Part shown: positions 47,150 to 54,891 of the stretch, piece after piece
Position numbering within the stretch: the stretch's first letter is position 1
Layout: every line of letters starts with the position of its first letter
Origin: Colimorpha sp045222295
GTDB lineage: Bacteria; Bacteroidota; Bacteroidia; Bacteroidales; P3
Length of the DNA stretch: 64,000 nucleotides
Direction: 5' to 3'
Assembly (NCBI GenBank): GCA_045222295.1
Contig: JBGUXP010000014.1
Coordinates: forward strand, 1-64,000
Translations under genes and position numbers: made by a program
The notes under the pieces: generated by a model
Told to the model about the DNA's origin: nothing
The model's input: the letters and a program-made list of their open reading frames with translations, nothing else
The model's database searches: none

Positions 47150-50100
47150 CCGATGGAAGGTTCCTTGACTGGTAGCAACTCGGAGGAAGTAGGCTCCTCG
47201 CGACAGATGACTGACATCGAGGCTAATCTTTTGTCCTTCCCGGGCCTGAACCACACGGCCACTCATGTCAATGAGGGTAATCTTGCCAGGGACAGATGCC
47301 TCGACGTTAATCCTCGTGCTGGCAGGGTTTGGGTAAACTTCAACCCCCACTTTTTCAATTGCAGCGATAATCTCGGTAGTGTCGGAAACCCACTGGAAAA
47401 GGGCCGTCATCACTGTGTCGGAAGTAACGACGATGGAGAGAGGATTACCAGTCTCGCCGTCATCCCAGCCGAGAAACTCCCAATGGCCACCAACTGAGAC
47501 CGAGTCAAGAAGTCTGTAGCCAATCTCCACCGTGTCAGCTTCCATATAACGGCCACTACCATAGGTCTCGCAAGCACCATCGACATTAGCCCTCACGCTG
47601 ACGATATGCCACACCGTGTCGGGCTGAGGAGGCATGGGAAGGGTGTCGAAGGTGATAATCAGGCTATCCATAGCCACCCTAGCATTGCTATAGTAGCCGA
47701 CGGGGCCGCAGTGTACAAAAGCAAGGCTGATAGTCTGCCCGGCATAGGCATCAAGCGAGAGGGTATGGGTGGTCCAAACAGCATAGGGATAGTTGGCGTG
47801 GGTCTCCGTGTAGAGGGTGTCGGAGAACAGGCTGGCCGACGAGCGTCCCGAGGTGGAGCAGAGCAAACGCATGGTGGTCTCGCTGACAACGCCACTCCAC
47901 TGCAGGGTGATGCCGGTGGAATTGGAGGGCAACTCTATCAGCGGCGAAACAAGCCAATCGTCAGGAAAGAAGACCACATTGCCTCCATAACTACCCCAGT
48001 TGCCTACGGTGGAAATCATGCACGGGTATTGACCACTGTGGAAGTAATAGTCGATGCCGTTGTGCCAGAGACCTGGATCGTAGCCTGGGTCGTTGGGGTT
48101 GCGCACCGTGTCGAAACTCCATATCTTCCAGCAATAGCGCTCGATGGTGTCGATACCCGGCGTAGCAATATAAGGGAAGTCGGTGACGGAATGGCAGTCA
48201 TGCACCTCTACAACGCGACAAGCCATACTGCTGCCGTAGATATTGGCGGCCACCACTGTAATGGTATCGATGCCTCCGATGGAATAGATTAAATTGAAGT
48301 TGGAGGTATGCGGTATGAGGTATGAGGTGTCGAGGAGCGTCGAGTGCCAGGTATAGGTGAGGCCGGTGGTGTCGCCTCGCAAGAGGTGGGCAGTGTAGGT
48401 TGCCATGCCGTCACAGGTGTAATGGATGGGGTCGGCATCCATACTCACCAAAGGCATCAGGCGCCCGGGCCAAGAAACCGTAACCACACGGATGGCAGTG
48501 TCGACGCCAAAAGAAGTGGTGGCAATCACACTGATGGTATCAATGCCCGCATGAGGGTAAATTACATTGAAGCCAGAGGTATGAGGTATGAAGAAAGAGG
48601 TGTCGAGGAGAGTCGAATGCCAGGTATAGGTGAGACCTGTGGTGTCACCACTGGTGAGGGCGGCGGTATAGGTAACGATATCGTCAAGGGCATTGACTTG
48701 CGAAGGACCATAAATAGCTGCCACAGGCGGCATGCCGGGATTACCGGTGAGGAACACCTCGACATTGTCGAGATAAACCTGCTCCCAAGAATACGGGTTC
48801 AAGAAGCGGATAGCCATCCGTGCCCCCGGCACGGTGACTCCGCTGAAACCGATGGTATCGCGGCTCATGTTATAATAGATAGATGTGTTGCGCGACAGGG
48901 TATGCAACGGAGTGAATACGGTATCAACCATATAGCCTACCGACAAAGTGCCATAATAGGAATCATTATAATAGTCCACAGCCAACGACAACTGTCCCAA
49001 GGGATATTCAAAGCCCGGCAGCACTACAATGGCGACACCATCGCCATAGTTGGATCCACTGCCTGCTATCATATTGAGTGTCATATCGTCTTCTGACGAA
49101 TAGCCATATTCAACAGCATAGGGGGCGTAATAGGCAACTCCCGAGAAGTATCGAGACCAGCAATCGGGCAAGAAGCCTCCTGTGTTGCCACTACGATGGG
49201 GTACCGACTCGAAGTCCTCGTAATAGGGAACGTTCATATAGTTGCAGTTACGATTGACCTGAACAATAAGTGTGGCGGTGTTACTTCCGTAGGCGTTGGT
49301 GGCTGTAACCGTCAGGGTGTCGATACCCGTGGTGAGGTACACCAAATCCACCCCCTCAAGGCCATTCATCACCCATGTGCTATTCAACAACGAAGAATGC
49401 CACGTGCAAGTCAGCCCTGCGGTATCGCCCCAAATGAGGAAGGCACTGAAGAAAGTGGTGTCGTGGCTCAAGGCCGAAGAAGGACCATGAAGAGCCACTC
49501 GCGGAGCCATGCTCGAGGTGCTGAAGGGAAACACCTCGATATTGTCGATAGCCACACCAAACCATGCCGACCCGTAAGTCCAGCGCAAAGCAATGCGGGC
49601 GTTGCTGTCAGGCACCGACGCAAGCGTAACCGTATCGCGCAGGTAGTTCCCCGCATGAGAAATCATCGTGGTTACCGTGACGAAGGTATCGGCGATACCA
49701 TAATATCCCACACTGAGCGTCCCCATATTGACACGCTCGAAGCGATAATCGAAGGCAATGGAGAGGTGATTCGTAGGCTGACTGAAACGGGGCAACACCA
49801 CCTCGGCTTTGTCACCATAGCCCGAAGAACTCCCCGCCAACATCAAAAGCGCCTGGCCGGGAATGTCATTAATATACTGGTAGCCACCCGTAGAGATGAC
49901 GTGCGGTGCAAAAGCGGTATTGCTGCCATTCCATGTACTGGTCCAGCATTTAGGCAAGTGGCCAACAGACGAAGACAAGACAGCAGTGACACCCTCGAAA
50001 TCCTCTACATAGGGGAGATACATACTGTTGCAGTTCCTCACCGCAACAACAGCCTCAGCCGTGTCGGCGCCGTCGTTATTGCTCACAATCACCCTAAGGG

Positions 50101-51937
50101 TATCGATACCAGAAACGGCATAAACAATCGACAACTGAGAATTGAAGATGGAATGGGAACTATCCACATAGGTGATACCTGTCAAGGAGGAGTGCCACGT
50201 GCAGGTGAGCCCCTGAGGGGAACATCCGTTGAGATTGGCGACATAAGAAACCGTATCGTCACAATGCACTGCGTCGGGGGCTTCCAAAGCCACCTGCGGC
50301 AAGGGATGCGCCACCACCGTCACCACTGCCGAAGCCGTGTCACTGCCGTAAGCATTGGTAGCAACGACAGTGAGAGTGTCTATGCCGACCTGAGAGTAGT
50401 TAAGCGTTATTTGATTTGTGTTGAGCGTTACCGTATCATTGAGCAACGAGGAATACCAAGTATAAGTCATCCCCGCGGTATTGCCCTCAATAAGTGTAGC
50501 CGTGAAGGTGACGCTGTCGCCACTGTACACCTGCGTGGGGACATTCAATGCCACCACTGGCGCATTGGAGCTGCGCACTTCGACATTGTCGATATTCAGC
50601 CTCATCCAATGACCCTCGTATGGGTCGGCATAGAGGGGATGATTGCAGAAAGCCACATGGATGGTCTGCCCCGCATAGGCGGCAAGATTCACCTGGCGGG
50701 AGGCGAAGGTGGTATTGTAATTGCCACAGTACACCTGCCGCGAACTGTCGGCATAGACAGTGTCATAGGCGCTTCGGTCAGTCCAATCTCCAGTGCTGAC
50801 CAGAACAAAGTAGCGATAGTAATAAGTCAAATAGTGCGTGGCACTTACATCCCAACTGAGCACCACATGCTCCATCGTGTCAGACGGCACATGAACGGCC
50901 TTGGAGACAATCCAACTGTCGACATTGGCATACTCCGACGACGAGACCATACTTTTGTTCGGACCATTGCCACTACCCATGCCAGGCTGGATAAGTTGCC
51001 AGTTGCTACCGTCGAGTGGCTGCCAGCAGACAATGCCACCGTCGTCGAAAGTCTCACGGAAGGGATAAACGGTGTCATTGCAACGATAGACATGCACCAC
51101 AGTGTTTAATCCCAAAGTACCCCATGGGTTGATCACCGTCACACTAAGGGTATCAACGCCCACGGTATCATACATCAAATTCAATCCATATTGTCCATCA
51201 GCTCCGGCGAGCACCCAAGTGGAGTCCAACAGCGTCGAATGCCATGTGTAGGTCATCGATGCGGTATCCCCCTGCTCGAGATTGACGCTGAATGTCACTG
51301 TGTCGTCGGTTGTCACCACATCGTTGAGAACATTGAGAGTACCTAACGGCATGTGGTCACTACGGACAGAAATCCCCGAAAGATACATCTGACGGTTGTT
51401 CGATGAGGGGTTCTCGATAAGGAAGGCCACACGGATAGTCTGCCCCGCATAATCCGCCAAACTCACACTGCGGTTCTCGCCCCTGGTATTGTGTGTGCAG
51501 AGGCCGGTATAGACTGTATCACAATTGGCAAAGTCAAGACTGTCTTCGGTAGTCACCAACACCTTCAGCCGCATTTTGAGCGAATCAACGGCTGTGCTGT
51601 TGAATCCACGATGCTCATTCCAGAAGAGTTTCATCCCCGTACTGTCGACAGTGAGAATGATGGGTTGGGAAACCACCCAACCGATACGATGATTCGAAGC
51701 CCCATCGGAATAAGGGCAGACATACGGAACCTCACTTGAGGTACCCATCATCCAAGTCAGGCCACCTCCTTGTGTCCAACAGTGGAAACCAACACCGGCA
51801 GTATAGCTTTCATCACTAAAATCCGCCCACCAAGGAGAGGTCACAGCACCACAGCCTTGTGCCCGAACACTTGTCCCCATCAAACCAAGCAGGTTCAGCA
51901 AACCTATCAAGCTCGTCAAAAATACCCTTTTCTTCAT
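47132..51937 (-). CDS. Giant T9SS-secreted modular protein (1601 residues)
   Basis: The signal peptide (MKKRVFLTSLIGLLNLLGLMG...RAQ) is partly encoded by repetitive sequence. About five choice-of-anchor J modules start at CGAVTSPWWADFSDES, CNDTVYPFRETFDDGG, CNSMYLPYVEDFEGV, CNYMNVPYYEDFESV and CHSVTDFPYI. They alternate with Ig/PKD-like domains (YTWHSTLLDTSYLIPHTSNF...GIDTITVVAANIYGS). An InlB-like repeat (HWEFLGWDDGETGNPLSIVVTSD) and a type A sorting domain follow (VYPNPASTRINVEASVPG, LSRGAYFLRVATSQG, HRKVVLN). It lacks the N-terminal domain of the other two giants. Short repeats are read in frame as IPHTS (48.3 and 48.6 kb) and SIFNSQLSIV (50.1 kb). It sits between rpsO and pnp. Confidence 0.88.
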   Translation of the reverse strand: MKKRVFLTSLIGLLNLLGLMGTSVRAQGCGAVTSPWWADFSDESYTAGVGFHCWTQGGGLTWMMGTSSEVPYVCPYSDGASNHRIGWVVSQPIILTVDSTGMKLFWNEHRGFNSTAVDSLKMRLKVLVTTEDSLDFANCDTVYTGLCTHNTRGENRSVSLADYAGQTIRVAFLIENPSSNNRQMYLSGISVRSDHMPLGTLNVLNDVVTTDDTVTFSVNLEQGDTASMTYTWHSTLLDSTWVLAGADGQYGLNLMYDTVGVDTLSVTVINPWGTLGLNTVVHVYRCNDTVYPFRETFDDGGIVCWQPLDGSNWQLIQPGMGSGNGPNKSMVSSSEYANVDSWIVSKAVHVPSDTMEHVVLSWDVSATHYLTYYYRYFVLVSTGDWTDRSAYDTVYADSSRQVYCGNYNTTFASRQVNLAAYAGQTIHVAFCNHPLYADPYEGHWMRLNIDNVEVRSSNAPVVALNVPTQVYSGDSVTFTATLIEGNTAGMTYTWYSSLLNDTVTLNTNQITLNYSQVGIDTLTVVATNAYGSDTASAVVTVVAHPLPQVALEAPDAVHCDDTVSYVANLNGCSPQGLTCTWHSSLTGITYVDSSHSIFNSQLSIVYAVSGIDTLRVIVSNNDGADTAEAVVAVRNCNSMYLPYVEDFEGVTAVLSSSVGHLPKCWTSTWNGSNTAFAPHVISTGGYQYINDIPGQALLMLAGSSSGYGDKAEVVLPRFSQPTNHLSIAFDYRFERVNMGTLSVGYYGIADTFVTVTTMISHAGNYLRDTVTLASVPDSNARIALRWTYGSAWFGVAIDNIEVFPFSTSSMAPRVALHGPSSALSHDTTFFSAFLIWGDTAGLTCTWHSSLLNSTWVMNGLEGVDLVYLTTGIDTLTVTATNAYGSNTATLIVQVNRNCNYMNVPYYEDFESVPHRSGNTGGFLPDCWSRYFSGVAYYAPYAVEYGYSSEDDMTLNMIAGSGSNYGDGVAIVVLPGFEYPLGQLSLAVDYYNDSYYGTLSVGYMVDTVFTPLHTLSRNTSIYYNMSRDTIGFSGVTVPGARMAIRFLNPYSWEQVYLDNVEVFLTGNPGMPPVAAIYGPSQVNALDDIVTYTAALTSGDTTGLTYTWHSTLLDTSFFIPHTSGFNVIYPHAGIDTISVIATTSFGVDTAIRVVTVSWPGRLMPLVSMDADPIHYTCDGMATYTAHLLRGDTTGLTYTWHSTLLDTSYLIPHTSNFNLIYSIGGIDTITVVAANIYGSSMACRVVEVHDCHSVTDFPYIATPGIDTIERYCWKIWSFDTVRNPNDPGYDPGLWHNGIDYYFHSGQYPCMISTVGNWGSYGGNVVFFPDDWLVSPLIELPSNSTGITLQWSGVVSETTMRLLCSTSGRSSASLFSDTLYTETHANYPYAVWTTHTLSLDAYAGQTISLAFVHCGPVGYYSNARVAMDSLIITFDTLPMPPQPDTVWHIVSVRANVDGACETYGSGRYMEADTVEIGYRLLDSVSVGGHWEFLGWDDGETGNPLSIVVTSDTVMTALFQWVSDTTEIIAAIEKVGVEVYPNPASTRINVEASVPGKITLIDMSGRVVQAREGQKISLDVSHLSRGAYFLRVATSQGTFHRKVVLN

Positions 51938-52011
51938 TTTTTGTTGTTTAATATTTACAAACGCATTTTCGTTGGTTTTATTACAGCTTCCTCCACACTG
52001 TATCTAGAAAT

Positions 52012-52049
52012 CCCCTATTATAAATACAACCACCTTTTCGCCAAAAATC
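52012..52049 (-). promoter_or_regulatory. Shared cargo-gene upstream element (copy A)
   Basis: On the minus strand GATTTTTG, then GCGAAAAGGTGG, then TTGTATTTATAATAGGGG, 75 bases upstream of the ATG at 51937. No vegetative box is present. The rest of the 51938-52210 gap is AT-rich with no gene. Confidence 0.5.
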
Positions 52050-52210
52050 CACTAAGACCTCATTTTTTAATTTTTTTTTAACAAAAAACCATCCTTAATA
52101 GGAAAAATCAGAAAACATTGTCTTTTTAATTAAGAGTCCGAAGACCCATTTTCGGCTCACAAATTTAACATTTTTCTCCATCACACAAAAACATTACGAA
52201 CCCATGCCAT

Positions 52211-52244
52211 AAAAAAAGGTCTACCCGGAGAACCCGGGCAGACC
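52211..52244 (-). terminator. Terminator after rpsO
   Basis: On the minus strand GGTCTGCCCGG pairs with CCGGGTAGACC (one G-U), loop GTTCT, followed by seven T residues. Confidence 0.88.
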
Positions 52245-52297
52245 CAACCATAACCAAATAAATATGAAAAACTATTTTTTCTTGGTGATGTATAGCC

Positions 52298-52567
52298 TTA
52301 TTTACGCAGGCCAAGCTGTTTGACGATGGCGCGGTAGCGCTCGATGTCGGTCTCTTTCAGATAATCGAGCATCTTGCGGCGTTTGCCGACGAGGCCAACG
52401 AGGGCACGCTCGGAAACCTGATCTTTCTTGTGCTGTTTCATCAGCTCGGTGAGGTGCTGGATGCGATAGGTAAACAGAGCAATCTGTCCCTCTGCGCTAC
52501 CAGTATCCTTGGCGGATTTGCCATACTGGGCAAATATTTCTTCTTTTTTCTCTTTTGTCAGATACAT
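52298..52567 (-). CDS. rpsO: 30S ribosomal protein S15
   Basis: An 89-residue protein of normal S15 length and sequence: MYLTKEKKEEIFAQYGKSAKDTGSAEGQIALFTYRI, then LTEHMK-like LTELMKQHKKD, GLVGKRRKMLDYLKETDIERY. It binds 16S rRNA early in small-subunit assembly. It has its own full promoter and its own terminator, so it is monocistronic despite lying on the same strand as pnp. Confidence 0.97.
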   Translation of the reverse strand: MYLTKEKKEEIFAQYGKSAKDTGSAEGQIALFTYRIQHLTELMKQHKKDQVSERALVGLVGKRRKMLDYLKETDIERYRAIVKQLGLRK

Positions 52568-52615
52568 AATATGTTACGTTTGTTTTTGTCTATTATTTCC
52601 GTTCTCAATTCGGCT

Positions 52616-52648
52616 GCAAAAATACGACTATTTCCAAAACTGACAAAA
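52616..52648 (-). promoter_or_regulatory. Promoter of rpsO
   Basis: Minus strand: TTTTG (52644-52648), a 19-base spacer, TATTTTTGC (52616-52624), 48 bases before the ATG. Confidence 0.8.
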
Positions 52649-52750
52649 TATTTTTCAAAAAAAAGCACTATTTAACTTTTATTAAGAAAGTATATAGACC
52701 TTTTCGGAGACTATTCGCATCCGATGCCAAGTGCCGTTTCATCGTGTAGG

Positions 52751-52936
52751 TTAAAGTTGTTTGAGCAGCCTCACCGTATGTCGATGGCCATCTGCGGTAG
52801 TGAGGATGAGGAGATAGATGAATTGGGTATGGGAGGTCAAGTCAAACGTGTATTGATCCGGACCTGCGGGCGTAAGACGCACTTCCTCGCGGCGGCCCGT
52901 CATGTCGGTCAGCCATACGGTAATGGGGGATGCGTT
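52751..52936 (-). pseudogene. Remnant of a T9SS sorting domain
   Basis: On the minus strand, 61 codons ending in TAA at 52751-52753 read NASPITVWLTDMTGRREEVR, then LTPAGPDQYTFDL, FIYLLILTTADG and HTVRLLKQL. This is the pattern of a type A C-terminal domain (T-D-M-T-G-R, hydrophobic YLL-L segment, terminal basic-hydrophobic strand). No start codon, signal peptide or passenger domain precedes it; upstream sequence is AT-rich and non-coding. It is a stranded 3' end of a deleted cargo gene. Confidence 0.65.
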
Positions 52937-53276
52937 AAAAGTGAAATAAAAAAATTTGAGAATTCAGGGAAAAACATTGGTTTTCAGCAAAATGTAAGAT
53001 CTAAAAAAATGACAGCTCGGTGCATAGCCATATTCTCGCCACAACATGTAAATCACTGACAGCAAACACCCTGAAAGGACTATCTTTTTCCCATCTTCAT
53101 ACCCTCTTCTCACCCCTCTCCTACCCTCTTCGGCGGGAGTAAAGGATGGCAAAAATAATGGAAAATCAGTGTCGAAATTCCCTGTTTCCTATTTATCGGC
53201 CTTATATTATATATATGGCGTAAAAATTATTTGTTAAAAAAATCATCATATAATATTATCAAGAAAGGAAATTGTT
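52937..53276. other. Gap upstream of the DUF6266 gene
   Basis: Contains a C-rich tract with two copies of TACCCTCTTC (53100-53109, 53122-53131). An AT-rich stretch with a Shine-Dalgarno-like AAGAAAGGA just before the ATG at 53277 follows. No TAnnTTTGC box and no gene were seen. Confidence 0.4.
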
Positions 53277-54125
53277 ATGGCGAAACAGATTGAAGGCATC
53301 AATGGCGGCTTCTGCGGCCGCGTGGGAACGGTAATTGGCTACCAGTGGCGTGGCAAATGGTGCATGCGAAGCTATCCACGACATATCCGTGACGCTAGGA
53401 CACCGCTGCAGTTGGAGCAGCGCGCATGGTTCAAACGGGCGGTGGGCTTCGCCTCGCGGCTTACGGAGGTGCTGCGTACAGGACTGCGCGAACGTTCCAA
53501 AGCCCTCCACCTCACCGAGGGCAACCTATTCGTGGCTCTCAACAAGCAGTGTCTCACTCTAGAAGAGGGGCGATTGAAGGTAGACTATGAAAACTTGGTG
53601 CTAAGCGATGGCATGGTGGCACCCGTAGGATTCGGCGAGCTGGAGTTGACGGTTACCGAGGAGCGTTTCCGTCTAAAGGTGGATTTCGAGGCTAATCCGC
53701 TACATCTGCCGGCACAAGGAGGCGACAAAGTGTTTCTGGCGGCCCTTTGCGAGGTACGAAACGAGTCCATCCTCGCAGCGCCGGTGTTCCGCCGCAACGG
53801 GACAATAGCATACACGCTGCCGGCCTGTTGGGCGGGCAGCGTGGTGCATGTGTATGGTTTTGTACAGGACTACACAGGCGAGGCTTCGGCGAGCCAATAC
53901 CTGGGCAGCGTAACATTGGTGGACGGCACTGGGCCGGTACACCTACTCGATGGCGTCGGCAATCTGGGCTGCGAGCGACGAGAGCTCCTCAGGCGTCATC
54001 TCGACATGATGTCCGAAGTTGAGGTCGCCGGGCTTGTTCAAGGGCATGAGATGGATGTGGACGTGGGGCACGTCGATACCCACCACGGCCTCGCCGATCT
54101 TGATGCAGGGACAGACTTTCTTTAA
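53277..54125 (+). CDS. DUF6266 family protein overlapping the HIT gene antisense
   Basis: A 282-residue frame starting MAKQIEGINGGFCGRVGTVIGYQW, the hallmark DUF6266 start, with GKWCMRSYPRHIRDARTPLQLEQR and a beta-rich body ending DYTGEASASQYLGSVTLVDG at about residue 217. DUF6266 proteins are usually about 210-220 residues long. The normal stop is missing, so the last ~60 codons (from 53943) are read through the 3' half of the convergent HIT gene on the opposite strand. The tail sequence looks like antisense, not like protein. Function unknown; no signal peptide. A good ribosome-binding site precedes the start. Confidence 0.8.
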   Translation: MAKQIEGINGGFCGRVGTVIGYQWRGKWCMRSYPRHIRDARTPLQLEQRAWFKRAVGFASRLTEVLRTGLRERSKALHLTEGNLFVALNKQCLTLEEGRLKVDYENLVLSDGMVAPVGFGELELTVTEERFRLKVDFEANPLHLPAQGGDKVFLAALCEVRNESILAAPVFRRNGTIAYTLPACWAGSVVHVYGFVQDYTGEASASQYLGSVTLVDGTGPVHLLDGVGNLGCERRELLRRHLDMMSEVEVAGLVQGHEMDVDVGHVDTHHGLADLDAGTDFL

Positions 54126-54335
54126 TCCCTTGGCGACACGTTTGGCAAAGAGATGCAACTCGGTGAAAAGCTCGTCGTCGAGGTCAAAGATATAATCGAT
54201 CTCCTGCTTGGGGATGCAGAGCACATGGCCGCGAACAACGGGATTAATATCGAGGAAGGCGAAGCAGTGCTCCGTCTCGGCCACTTTGTAGCAGGGAATC
54301 TCACCCGCCACAATTTTACTGAAAATGGTTGCCAT
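53943..54335 (-). CDS. HIT family nucleotide-binding protein
   Basis: A 130-residue histidine-triad protein, HINT/Fhit-like branch. Motifs: IFSKIVAGEIPCYKV at the N-terminus, FAFLDINPVVRGHVLCIPK, and the catalytic HVHIHLMPLN with His91, His93 and His95. Family members hydrolyse nucleoside phosphoramidates or dinucleotides. Its ATG overlaps the greA stop by one base (TAATG), so it is translated with greA. Its last 183 bases are overlapped by the convergent DUF6266 frame. Confidence 0.92.
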   Translation of the reverse strand: MATIFSKIVAGEIPCYKVAETEHCFAFLDINPVVRGHVLCIPKQEIDYIFDLDDELFTELHLFAKRVAKGLKKVCPCIKIGEAVVGIDVPHVHIHLMPLNKPGDLNFGHHVEMTPEELSSLAAQIADAIE

Positions 54336-54808
54336 TATCTCTCGATTTTGATAAGTTCGAAATTCATTTTGCCGGCAGGGACGTTGACTTCGACAACATC
54401 GCCCACCTTATGGCCAAGGAAAGCCGAAGCGAAGGGCGAGGTAATGGAAATCTTACCCAGCTTAAGGTTGGCCTCACTCTCGGGAACGATGGTGTATTTC
54501 TGCTCCATCTTATTCTTGACGTTACGAATGGTGATAATGGAGAGCAGCAGCACCTTGGAAGTGTCGATTTTTGATTCGTCAAGGAGACGTGCATTGGCCA
54601 CGAGGTCCTGGAGTTTGGATATGCGAGCCTCGAGGTGACCCTGGGCCTCCTTGGCCGCATCATACTCGGCGTTCTCGGAGAGGTCACCCTTGTCGCGGGC
54701 CTCGGCGATGGCCGCCGAAGCGGCGGGACGTTCGACAGCGATGAGGTGGCGGAGCTCGTCTTTGAGCTTCTGGAGACCTTCTTCACTGTAATATTTGATT
54801 TCTGACAT
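54335..54808 (-). CDS. greA: Transcription elongation factor GreA
   Basis: A 157-residue protein of normal length. It rescues backtracked RNA polymerase by stimulating transcript cleavage. The N-terminal coiled coil carries the conserved tip motif ARDKGDLSENAEYDAAKEAQ (acidic residues that reach the active site). The C-terminal FKBP-like domain has YTIVPESEANLKLGKISITSPFASAFLG. It is followed by HIT with a one-base overlap. No clear vegetative promoter is seen between the PorV-like terminator and the start, so it may rely on read-through. Confidence 0.96.
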   Translation of the reverse strand: MSEIKYYSEEGLQKLKDELRHLIAVERPAASAAIAEARDKGDLSENAEYDAAKEAQGHLEARISKLQDLVANARLLDESKIDTSKVLLLSIITIRNVKNKMEQKYTIVPESEANLKLGKISITSPFASAFLGHKVGDVVEVNVPAGKMNFELIKIER

Positions 54809-54828
54809 GTCGGTTTTTATTGGGTTTT

Positions 54829-54863
54829 AAAAAGTGGGAAAGGCTCGTTGAAAAGCCTTTCCC
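54829..54863 (-). terminator. Terminator after the PorV-like gene
   Basis: On the minus strand GGGAAAGGCT pairs with AGCCTTTCCC (54836-54863) and is followed by ACTTTTT. Confidence 0.8.
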
Positions 54864-54891
54864 ATAAGGATTATGTATCGTTGTTCAGCTC

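Noticed and set aside
52724..53059. 111-codon plus-strand frame downstream of rpsO
   Set aside because: It is the antisense of the T9SS sorting-domain remnant on the minus strand, which reads far better as protein.
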